This document shows positions 11,888-23,700 of a stretch of DNA of 64,000 nt, piece after piece (position 1 is the stretch's first letter; each line of letters begins with the position of its first letter). Below the pieces are notes generated by a model. The model made no database searches and was not told the origin of the DNA. It saw only the letters and a list, made by a program, of their open reading frames with translations. Source of the DNA: Pseudoscleropodium purum (taxonomy: Eukaryota > Streptophyta > Bryopsida > Hypnales > Brachytheciaceae); assembly GCA_963969395.1 (NCBI GenBank), contig OZ017795.1, forward strand, positions 7,626,001 to 7,690,000, read 5' to 3'. Made by a program: the position numbers and the translations under genes.

Positions 11888-14800
11888 ATGGTTTGGGCTT
11901 TAAGAGCTGGGGACCCTACCCTTGGTATGCTCTCCTTTGATATGCGCTCTCCATTTTGGAAGGTCAAGTCGTCTGCATTGCCTAATTCTGAATCGTGCGA
12001 AAGTTCACATCAATGATGCAAGACGCAGATATTTGTAAAGTATTTTCAGCGTGATATTTTCGTAGCATCCTTTCGTGCAAAATCTCATTATTATCGTATT
12101 TGCCTTTGTAATCCCTTCGAAACCTTTTGTTAACCCTTCGGAAACCCTATATCTCCTGTACGTGAGGGATTTGGTGTTGAAATTTTGCATACTCTTGGAA
12201 GAGGAGTGATGTATGTTCTGTACAAGATTCAATTACAAAATCTTATGAGAACATCGGGTTCATCTTTACTTCAGGGGATGTGCCCAATGATTCAAATACA
12301 CTTGTATATGTGTTGAGGTCCTACATGTTGTAATTTCTTTTCACGATATGAATCAATTTTTCAATTGGACTAACGAATGTGCTGCTGTGGCTTTGGTACA
12401 GCTCCTGCTTCATACTACCTCAAATCTGCATCGGCATACTCAGTGGGGCGGAAAGGTATATTAGAAAACAATGCGGGATAGAAACTCAATACGTTTGGCT
12501 TATTATGAAAAGGATAATCTGTTTCTTTGGAAATGCATATACGATGCCACCAGCTACAGTCTCTCTCACATCCTTGGAAACATACATTTCTTGATCCTTT
12601 GATGAAGGCATTTTATTTTATCAAAGGACACCCTGATCTCTTTAATTTGATTTCCTGACAATGTTCCCAAAAATTTACCTGTGGCTAGTGGCATGTATTT
12701 GAATGTGTGGCAAGTGCGGTTGTCAATGATAGTGTGACAAGTGGTGCAGGATATTCCGCAATGTCGTTTTAGAGAGGCCATATTAGAGAGGTCTGAGTGT
12801 ATCTTTTCTGAGTGCAGATTGTTACATAACCATCCAGGCCGACAAGACAATATCCCGCTTGCATGCCAATCTTATAACCAAGGAAGCCAAGGCCCCTCAA
12901 ACAGACATAAACGATGTTGCTCATATCCCGCGGATGTCATTGCAAGTGCATGACCTCTCGAAGTTTGGGACGTTTGTGAACAAGCAACCTGGCTCAAAGC
13001 CGGTGAATTCCTTGCCGGGAAGTGAAGTTTTTTTGAACGATGGAGATGTTGTCACATTTGGAACGAATAAGACGTCTTTTAGGTACATCTCTTGATTGAT
13101 TCGTAAATCGAGCATTTTCTGTCTCAACTTGCACCCTCGACCTTGTTTTCTGAGGGGATAAATTGGTTACTTGTACCCCTTGGATTTGCAGACTGGAATT
13201 CATTCCCTTCTTCTTGTGTATTTCGACGACCGATGTGCGGAAGGAGAATCCAACCTCCAGATACGCCCTCCGTCATGGTAAGTAGACTTTTATGTAACAT
13301 CGAAGTTTAAGCTTGAATTGAGTCCAGGAGCCCGTCTGATATTGGGTGAAGAGTAAATGTATTAGTTTAACACTTTAGTGCTCGAGAAGTATTTTTAGAA
13401 TGTGGATGAGTACTTGAGAAGCTGATTTCAAAAGATTCAAGTTTGTTATGGGGTCAATACTGTTGTGCTTTGGATAATCCTCAAAGAAATGCTATTGGGT
13501 CTTGGTGTACAGGGGTCTACGCGGTTGAGTCATGGAAAGAGGGTTGTACTCATGTACTGGTGGACGAAGGATCAGCGGTTACGGAGATGGTCATCGCAGC
13601 TGTTGCGTTCAGTAAACCTGTAGTTCAGATTAACTGGTGGCAGGTTGAACCTCTGCTTATTAAAACTCCTTTCTATATTTTGCTTTATCAATTCACTTCT
13701 CGTTTAGTTGCTATTTTGATCAGCTTGTACATTCTCACAACTGCTGGGTGATTCCAGAAATTTTCAATGGAGACACAAGTCGTAACAGAAATGCTGCCTC
13801 TCAGCAGGTTGTATACTGACTCTGTGGTCTTGTTTTCATGTCCATACTTGTCGTTGTATTGATGCGTTTTCGCACAATTTCTAACCTTGCAATGGCTGCA
13901 TCTCCAAGGTGGAATGGTACGAAATTGAGTTTGTTCTTGACAGCGTCGTGCTACATGCAGCTACTTGCCTACCTTGGTGTTTCAAGGAGCGGCATCTTTC
14001 ACACCTATTAAAATTGCACTACCAGAGTTGCGCAGAAATATTTTCCAGAACTATTCGTTCTTCCTGGTTCCGTTGGATATGGTAAGATAAGGTTGCTCGG
14101 ATTGCTGTCGTCAATGTGATTGCTGCACTGGTCAGGACGCACTTAACCCCTACATGACCAAGGCGCTTTGGAGTGGGTCATATAAAGACTCTTGTTCAAT
14201 TGTACTTAATTGTTGGCCAACACATGCAGTGTTCTTCACTTATTCTAGTCATATCAAATTTGGCCCTTCCTGAATTGTATTTCTCACAGAATGGTCAATC
14301 AAGTTGAAACCATGAAATCTTGTTTCTTTAATGTCTCTAATACTGTCTGAAACGTCTGCAATGCAAATTTAAAATAGGTGGCCTATTCTCTGTTGTATTA
14401 TTTTCAATGGTTAATTTGTCTTTTTTTCTTGATGAGGTCCGGCTTTATTCGTAATTCGCTAGAGTGCATTGAAATTGACAGTACGAGCACGGCAACTATC
14501 TGATCCAGTTACTGGAGGCTGCTGGTGCTACGGTAGAATTATTATCTCAGACAGCTTCAAGTATAATACCTACAGGCATGTCTACTCACAGATTGAATCT
14601 GCGTTTTGAAATGTTTGTTATACCTTTCAGTTTCGTTTTGAGTCGTAGGAGGTGAGCCAAAAATAGTTTAAGTTTCCTAATAGGATTGAATTCGCTAACG
14701 GGTGCAAAGCCAACCTAGTAGAACTTGTTCCACTGTTCATACCATCCTTTCACGATGTCGATGGTGAGTTATATCTTTCTGCCAACTCTAGTGCTAATTT

Positions 14801-17800
14801 TTTGAGTTCTTCGATCGGAGAGCAGGAGAATTTTACTTTCTCGTGTGATGGGTTTGAACGACAGGAACAAGACGGCAGCTGGTCGTGAAACCAAAAGGCG
14901 GGACAATGAAAGAGGGCTGGGCAAATCCAGCCATTTTGAACAACGTTAGACATCTTCCACGTACTTCAGAAGATAAGCTAGTGCTTGCAGTGCTTGCAGG
15001 CTACGTTGATGATACCAGTTTGCCATTATTTCCAAGTATGTCTTATGAATTTTCCCAGCGCTATTTTGTCATTTTTGACTAGTTAGCATCTAATTATGAA
15101 ATTGGCAGACAAAGCTCAATTTCGAAAAGTTACGCAGTCATACATCACTTCGGGCTGAACTTCAGTTTTTTTAATCCACAGTACCAAACATCATTTAAAA
15201 GTGGCCTGCAAACAACATCCATGACTTCTTTGGTTCATCGCACTTGTGAGTCAGATAAATCTTTGAGTATTTTACAAAACTAAGGGTTCTGCTCTGCTTC
15301 TCTGTTCTACCAGGTCCCGTCGCAAGTGCGGATTCGGATGAGACCAGGGAGGAGTCGGATGGCAATGAGGATCAGGACACTGCTGGAACTCTCTCTTTTA
15401 GGGTACATTTTTAGTGATTTCTTTAATATCGCTTGTTTGTTTCCTAAACATGCTTCTAATTATTAACCTCTGAAGGAACAAATTTCATGGTTTGAAAATG
15501 ACCAATTCAATTTCTCATATTGTGACAAATAAAGTTCAGATGGGACAAAATTTTCTATCACCTAATCAAAGATGAACTTTGCATGTGCTGGTCAAAAATT
15601 GTATGAAATTCGACCAATAACGAGTCCTTGTTTGGCCTTCTTAAACCTCTAAATTTTTTTTGAGGTTCAATGTCAACCTTTTGACCCTTCACGTGTTAAG
15701 AGTTACTCATTGACCTCAGGAAAAATCATTGAAAAATCTGAAACATTTAAGGATACTTGCATTTTAAGGATGTGAGTTTCACAATTTGGCTAGGCTATTA
15801 CTTGTGCCAGGCAGTCCAATAGAGCATTTGTGATTATGAGAGCATAATCACCTATCACAAATTAGCCTACCCCGTAAGTAGTAATGCTCCTCAGCAACCT
15901 GACGAGATATCTTGATGGATCCAATGTTTTAACTATAAAGTATTACTTACAGGTTTTAGACTGTTTGAATATCGCTCACATGTTTTCGTTTCAAGTCAAT
16001 CTCCAGCATGAAAGCTATTTCAGGCACTATCATATTGACTCAGTTATTTCTATGAGCTATATTTACAAATGAATGGTACAGACTATGGATTGAGTGCTGC
16101 TCAGGTGACTCCCAGTGTATGTTTTCTGGAGAGCACCGTCCCCAGACCATTCACTTGAGATGATTTATTCTTATCACCTCTTAATAAAAGAAGGTGCTTG
16201 TGTTGTCTGCGCCAGGCTTTTCAAGCTACACCACCCCCTTCACCACCAAAGGCAGGAATGCTACCAGTAGGTGCAACCGCTACTATCCCAATTGACCTTG
16301 ACGAAGACTCACCTGTCGTTGAAGTGAAGCGGACATCCAAGCGGAGCAGACAGCAAGAATCTCCTTATAATGCAGAGCCCGAGGGAAGCACTGAACCAGC
16401 TGATGAAAACTATGCTAAGCGTCAGAAGGTGACCCGTCCAGGATGTGTCACAGAGGCCCCGGGTGCAATGAATTTGTCTCAAGATTGTAAGCCACCGAGC
16501 AAAGCTACCGACACGGAGGTTTTAGAGCCAAGCACGAGAGGTCGTAAACGGGCTTCCATGACGATCGACAAGTTCTTTAGCCAGCATGAAGGAAACACCA
16601 GAGCCAGGAAGTTGCAACTTACGCCTAACGTTGCAGAGACAAAAACAGGGAAGGGACTTCTTCGCCAAGAGGACGAGGGTACGATTAAGAAAGAGATTAA
16701 GGCTACCAAGGCTGAAGCGTTCAGCAAAGAGCTTCCTCGTATAGTGGTAGATTCAAGTGGATCATTAGAGGCTGATGTTGTGTATTGCCCATTAGTGGTG
16801 AGAAAGGACGTTGGAATGGTGCCATTTCCAAGCACTCCAAGTCAAGGATCTGCTCCAAACTTCAAACGTTTCAAAAAGAAGGTTGCTGAATGCTTTTTCA
16901 TGTTTGGGAAAATTGTCTTCTTGGGAAAATAGGGTGTGTTAGGTTTCTTATTTTCATGCGTTGCTCATATTAGTGGTCTCAGTGAGGATATAAATATGGT
17001 CTTAATGAGATTATAAATACCCAACAATGGACGTCCTCGTCTTGATATTCCAGTTCTTGCCTAGCATTTGATTGAAATCTTGTACTGGGTTGATACGAGG
17101 TGTTTATTGCAGGGACTTGGGATTGGAGTATCTGGTAACACATTTACAGCTCTTGTCCCATTTGCTAAAGAGCCATACAGGTGAGGAATTACTGTCCAGC
17201 CCTGACTTCTGTAAAATTGTGATAAGATTTCTTTGGCATTCCCTTGCTAACTTTTTCTTTTTGCATGCTTCTGATGTGTTGTTGGGGGGTATGGTTTGAA
17301 TTGGATTTTATATTTCTATCACGAATAATTGATACTAACATGACATATAGACACACGTTTGGTGAACGTTGCGTATACCGAGTTGGTCTCTAACAGTTTA
17401 ATACTTGTCCTTATTTGTATGTAACCTTACCTGGAAGAGGTATATGTTTATTTTTAAAATCCTGTATCGGAAACTTAAGCTGGTGTGAACTAGGGAGCCT
17501 TTAAAGTCTTTTTCAAGCTCAGTTTTAGTCTTCACGATCAGTAGCTTGACAATATATACTGTGTCTTTGTCTGCAATGTAGGGAATCCGATTTGGGCCGG
17601 GAAAGGAATGAATTTATGCAGGATGAACGAAGACGGAGAGAGGCTGAGAGAATTGCAGAAGACCTATTCCACAATGAAAAGGTGAAGTTCTCTGCCTTTG
17701 GTCGTTTGAAAAAGGAGGCACTGAGATAACGTGTGGTCTGGGCTGTTTTTCTGTTGCAATATTGTTGCACTTAGTGATGCAACTTGGATTGAATTGTGTC

Positions 17801-17977
17801 ATTAGCAACTGAATCAATTTGAGAGTGGTTTGATATAACTTGAGCAGGAATTGCTATACGTCAGTTTAGCACTTTGATTCTTGTCTTCTATATCGTGTGA
17901 ATGACATCTTGTGATCATTCTTTCTGAACCAGCTGAAGAATGTTCCGTCGAAATCTCGATCTCGGGCTAAGAAGTGA
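11888..17977 (+). CDS. NBS1: NBS1 (nibrin), MRE11-RAD50-NBS1 complex subunit, 17 exons
   Basis: NBS1 is the adaptor of the double-strand-break sensor MRN; it binds MRE11, phosphoproteins and ATM in the nucleus. Exons: 11888-11924, 12402-12455, 12818-13082, 13192-13277, 13435-13643, 13724-13807, 13944-14081, 14482-14575, 14710-14763, 14865-15035, 15109-15128, 15182-15245, 15314-15402, 16216-16881, 17113-17180, 17582-17681, 17933-17977; 747 aa (human 754). The start MVWALRAGDP matches the family. FHA: VGRK (Arg29), ISRLHANL (Ser43, His46), SKFGTFVN. BRCT: ESWKEGCTHVLVDEG and PVVQINWW. Second BRCT-like unit: FQGAASFTPIKIALPELRRN to YVDDTSLPLFP. Residues 670-677, NFKRFKKK, form the MRE11-binding motif; RIAEDLF near 723-729 fits the C-terminal ATM-recruiting motif. 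Intron 8 has a GC donor (ACAG|GCATGT). The acceptor of exon 5 and the 20-nt exon 11 are the least certain parts. Confidence 0.94.
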
Positions 17978-20730
17978 AGCGCATGAAGCATGCTTGGACT
18001 CTTCTCTAGTTGAGGCCCTTGTGTGATGGAAATGTACCTTCAGAGTGTGATGTTACAACATTTTACTTCAATATATGTACGACAACTACAAATTTTTGTA
18101 GAAGAGGGTTTTATTAATATCCTTTGTACAAGCATACGACGAAGTTGGCTGTACTTCATATGGTTTAGGGTACTTCATATGGCTAAACCCTAAACCCTAC
18201 TACAGAAAATAACTCGGAATGAAAATTGAAGATTTGAGCGTCCATGTAAGGTAAAGGTTCCATTAACCTTACAGTACAGGTGAGCTTTGATTTGCGCTGA
18301 TTTTGAATATACTTATTCTATTGGCGTTTGGCTCTTTGCAATTGATATTTACCTTAACACTTGCAAAATTTGAGATGGTGCAAGTTTCTAGATTGTTGTA
18401 CGGCAAGGTGCTAAGTTCACCTGTATGGTGAATGGAGACTTTACATTTAGGTAACTGCACCTAATTTTGACTGCTTTCTAAAACCAAACAGTCTGGATTC
18501 TTGCCTAAAATGTACTCTCACTACTCTTGAGAGTTGATGGTTGGTCTTAGAAACACCAATTTTCAGCACTTTGAAAATTCGTAGTTTATTCATATGGTGT
18601 CCAAAAAATGCATTCTAAGGGACTCTAGAATCCCCTTTTGACTATCAATAGGACCCCACAAAAAGTTTTTCAATATAATAGTGGGAACCATGCTAAATTT
18701 CTTATTTGTGTTATTTGAGGTGTAGTTATTTTAGTTGTTTGAAGATTGGTTGTAGCATTCATTTGTTAATTTTAATTCTATTTTAGTCCTAAGAAAATGT
18801 ATTTAGAAGATATTAGGAAGATATTTGGAAATAATATGTTTTTGAAATATTCTTCAAATTTTCCAAAATGGAGAATATTTTGAAAATATGTATGTTCCTT
18901 TATACCTCCTAAATATTGCTTACATATGGGGGAGGCTAAATTTCAAACTAAATGAACTGAACTTAGACATCCAAGTTGTTGTCAATATTGCAAGTTTTAT
19001 TTCAATTTTTTTTTCATGTTGTAAAAAAAAAAAATTCCAAAACTATAATTCATTCACCAACTACATTTTATTATTACAAACAAAGTCCCTTATTCTCATA
19101 CTAGTTGTTTATATACCAAGATAATTCAATTAAATATAAAATTAAAATTCATTTATAGATATTTTTTAAAAATTTTAAAATTTAAAATTTATAGATTTAA
19201 AAATTTAAAACCTATAGTGCAAAATTTTACTATGAACAACCACAAAGGCATCTAAATTCTCAATTAGGGTCCAATTTTTTCTACTTTACTTCAAATGCTC
19301 ATATCTTGGAATGTCAAACTTGGTGAATTATTTACTACATGTTTATAAACAAATGTAGTGTAAAATCTTTCAATTAAATTCATCATGTTATTATCTTGAC
19401 TCAATGCAATAGAATTGATAGTTTTAAGTGATTTTTGAGGAAAAAAGGGCCTTGGAACTTTAAGCATCTTCTTTTATAGATAATACTATGGTAGTGTACC
19501 CCGTGTTGTTGCCATGGTCAAAATAAAAATAAAAATATTTTTTTAATTTTTTAATTCATAATTAATTTTTTTATTTAATAACTTTCACGCTATAAGTTCA
19601 AACATCACAAAACAAAGTCTGTGTACCCCTCATTGCTAAGAGCTTTCAAATAGTATCCAAACTGTGACTGGAGGATGCACAATTTGGGAGATTTCAATAT
19701 AACAAACAAAACAAAAAGTCTAACTTAAGGTATGGATATGTAATACCTTAATTGCTATCTTTCTAAGAATCTATAGTAGTTCGATGTTGCATAGAGCAGG
19801 CAACCCATTTCCAACCACCCTCTCCCATTTCCACAACATAGATTGCTGGATTTCTACAATCTAGGCTACTCTACTTCCAACCACCTTTCAATTTTCACGG
19901 TAAATGTCCAAGCAGTGTATATTGAAAGCATAGAATGATCACCACATGTACATTGATTCACTTACATCAATTTTGTTACCAGCCTATGGTTAGAATTACA
20001 ACAACCTCTACAACAAGAATTAGTTCCACTGAATTTTCAGGAAAAAATTCACAGTAATTTCAATTTTGATCCCAAAAATGTAATTTTTTTTTGGAATCCT
20101 CCTTAACTCAATTTGCTGACATGGGAAAAATATTTCCCTGAATACACCTTGACTGCAGCTATGCTGAATTCCTTAAGTGGTCGGAAATGGGTCGTCATCC
20201 CATAGAGTTGAACTAGAAATCTCAAGAATATATTGACTCCTGCAAAGATTTATAAACGGATTCCAAGGCTTATTAAAATAAAATTTGATTCTCCTAGATG
20301 AATGAATAAAAATACAACAAATCAAATACGATCATGAATTCTAAATCTTAGGACTATTTACAACTTGTACTTTTTTCGTCCGAGTTTATATGCCGTTTCT
20401 GACTTGCTTAGGATGGAGTCCATGTACGTAACTTTTCATTCTCTGTTTTCTGTAGGTGCTTGGAGAAAGATGCAAATTGCCAAAAATGTAAACATTAGAA
20501 TGCAAGTGAAAGCAAAACAAAACTTAAATATAGATTAAAAAATGTGATCGTATCAAAAAACTCAAAAGGCACCGGTACAATGCATTTGCTCTAACATTCA
20601 AATATTGGTTCACATACTGTATCCATGAAGATAATATTGAAAATCCTAACAGGAATAATAAACGAACACTCTGAACAACTGTTGTGCAAAAGAAACGCAT
20701 TGATATTCTGAATGTCGACTACAGAGTTTC
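17978..20730. other. AT-rich intergenic DNA
   Basis: No gene recognised. Near 18162-18198 two plant telomere-type boxes point towards each other (GGTTTAGGG and CTAAACCCTAAACCC), flanking a repeated GTACTTCATATGG. From about 18700 the sequence becomes very AT-rich. A block at about 19230-19465, ending GGGCCTTGGAACTTTAAG, belongs to the dispersed repeat family described in the findings. Confidence 0.6.
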
Positions 20731-23700
20731 CTAAAATGTCAAATCTGGGTGATCAACGTTCGCTAATCTCTGCAACACAAGAAAGAGAAACCAAAATCAG
20801 GCCAGAAACTTGCACGTCATAGAGAAAAGCAACAGATTCTGCACTCAATAAAAGAAAACTACCTCTAAAGTCGCCTTCATACTTTACAGTACAATTTAGT
20901 TACAGAAGGCGCATTTTTTAAGCCTGCTGTACGCTCAATTATCCACAATGGGCTTCAAGCACTATTTGATTCAGATTTGGGAAAAATGCTCATGTACTTC
21001 AAGAACCAATCATGAAAGTATAATAGAGGGAAAACGACGAATACTCTAACCCCATGAGATGCACAGCACAAAGAGCATCATCCTACTTCAAATAAATTTT
21101 TTTAATTTTTGCATGGTTTCACAAAACACTGGAATCGAAATGCTTCAGTTCGTACCAGCATGCCTTTCTTCAGCAGCTTGACAACATGATAGTATAGAAA
21201 TCCTTTCCCAAATGACAGTGCAATATCCAGAGGAGTGTTTCCATTCTGTCATGAAAGCATGTCGTACAGTGAGCTCGAAGTTGACATACCACAAACGGAA
21301 AAAAAAACAAAGCATTTCACGCATGAACAAAATATACGAAGGTCCAAGGATGTACCTTGTTTTTTATACTAATGTCAGCACCCCTATTAAGAAGAAGCTT
21401 GATTACGTCTAATCGTCCACTCTGTACAGCCACGTGAAGAGGTGTCCAGCCTTCCTGCAGACTCAAATACAATCACGCCAGCTTAATACACTATCCCATA
21501 GTGGTGAAAAATACGTAAAGCAAAGTCTGATGACTCGTATTTCTCTCACGCACTAACTCGGTGACACAATCCTATCTAACTTATCCACCATGCAACTCTT
21601 CAGCATAAACTATTGATACACCAATAGCCAAAGCAAATCACATTCATAAGCGTAATACTATCCTTGTCAAGGTTGCTGACAGAAGTAAACAGAATAATAA
21701 AAACCTCATATCTCCAGATACTGAAAAGACAATGTCCTGATGTAAGATAACTTACAATTCCAGCAAATCACAAGTTCCAAATAATTTTACTTTGTCAAGA
21801 CGTAATACCACATATAGTAAAGGGATCAAGAATAGGAACCCACATTATCAGATGCGTTGATGTCAGCATTTCGACGCAGCAAGGCCTTTATAGCAAAAGA
21901 GTTGGCACTACGTGTTGCATAATGCAAAACACTAACCCCATCCTGCAATCCAAAGACCACATCCACATTTAAATTGGAAAAAATTTGAATTATCACTGCA
22001 AACAAGCATGCGTACACAACATTGTAAGCAACAGCAGCAATGCTGAACAAACGTTTGAGGGCTGCTCGGATGTAAACTTCGTACGTTAAATTAACAAACA
22101 AGAAGGTAATCAAGACCGAAATGCGGAAAAAAAAAGAAAGGATATCCACGATGCCCATGGGTGGGTGAAACAAGAACACAAGCAGACCTCTGAAGCCTGA
22201 AAACTCATATTTAAAGCATTCATTGAGGGTGCTCACCTTGTCAATAGCTTTAGCATCTGCACCACATTTTAGCAAGAAACGAACTACTGAATCCCGGCCA
22301 CAAATGGTAGCCCAGTGCAATCCTGTTAATCCGTCCTGAAACAAGCGCAAAGGTTCAGAACTCCATCAGCAAGCACCTCCGAACGGTCTGGACAGTATTT
22401 TCGGGCTGTTCGACGGAATATGCATTGATCGGTGTAACTGGTGTAGGTGCATGCCGGTGAAGTAGGGCAACTGATGTAGGTGCATTTCAGATTTTCACTC
22501 TTCTAAGAAAATTGCAACCCAAAACCAGCGCCCTCCACCACGGCTTTCATTTCTATCATCACACTTAAATATATGGACATCACAACTAGCTGAGTTGGGT
22601 AAAAAGGAAGCTCAATCGGGTAAGCCAGTTGGTAAGACTACCGTATCTCGGGCATTTGCATCAACGCCATGCCTTAAAAGCATATCTACATGATTGATTT
22701 GGCCTGATCCGGCAAACGCACGTAAGGGAAACCATTTTTTCTGCAAGAAATCGCCCAACTGCCTTAGATGCCCGCTTCAGTATCCTCCTAGTACAAATGC
22801 TACCCATCATCAATCAATATTACAGATTTTACAACACCTCTCATGGATTACCACCACGGCTGAATCCAAGTTGTTTGTTTGAATGTAATTTTCAGGACCC
22901 CTGGAAGATCATTGAATGAAAAGACTCTGGGAGGAAAACAGATACTCACAGATGAGATGACTAAGAGGTCAAGTGTGGGACTGCGAAACCGAGAAACTTC
23001 CTCCTCAGTCATCAGTTTGTATGATTCCTGGATCCAAACACCATTATAGTGATTATGCTGGTTGCGACTTCACTAAATTCTCAACAGTCTAGCAGAAGAA
23101 TGTTCGACAAGTTTACATGTACAGGCTGCAGAGGTTGTTAAATAAAGAAGAGCAAAGAAGAGCTCCAAAGATGCTTTTCCCACATTACACATTGAAACTT
23201 AAGGAACAGACATATAATCTAATAGTTCTCAAATTCCCACCAAACATTTTAACAGGTGATATTGCCAAAGTTTGGACATTCTTTAAACAAAAACCACATC
23301 ATTTCCCTCAGTTTCAACTGCCTCATACTTGCCGCATTGTAGCAAAACAAAGCTTATTAGGCATGATAGCACGACAGACTTACCAGGCTTACAGAATCAG
23401 TGTCTTCTATGCTTATTTCTGTTGATCGTGGTTTCTCAACAAGTTTAGTGACCAATGATCGACTTACCGTTTCCTGAAACAGAGTCATCATTCAAGGTGA
23501 AGATAAATTGGCAGCCCAAGGACAGTGCTATAAAATAAAGACTCGCTGTTGGAGTATTAGCAACCTTGCATCCTCAAAAAACAGAGCAAACAAAATAAGG
23601 ACGAAAGACGCGCCTGCCAAACCCCTGGGTATTACCTAAATCCAGTCTATTATACCACGATCTTTTATGTTCACATCAGGGCTTCTTTTTTGGAACAGTG

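Noticed and set aside
16479..16835. Minus-strand ORF of 118 codons.
   Set aside because: It is antisense to NBS1 exon 14, which carries the family motifs.
21826..22350. Minus-strand ORF of 174 codons that appears to have ankyrin ends and a hydrophobic, membrane-like middle.
   Set aside because: The middle is the intron between exons 15 and 16, which happens to be open. Splice sites at 22237 and 21942 and the paralogous exon layout show this.
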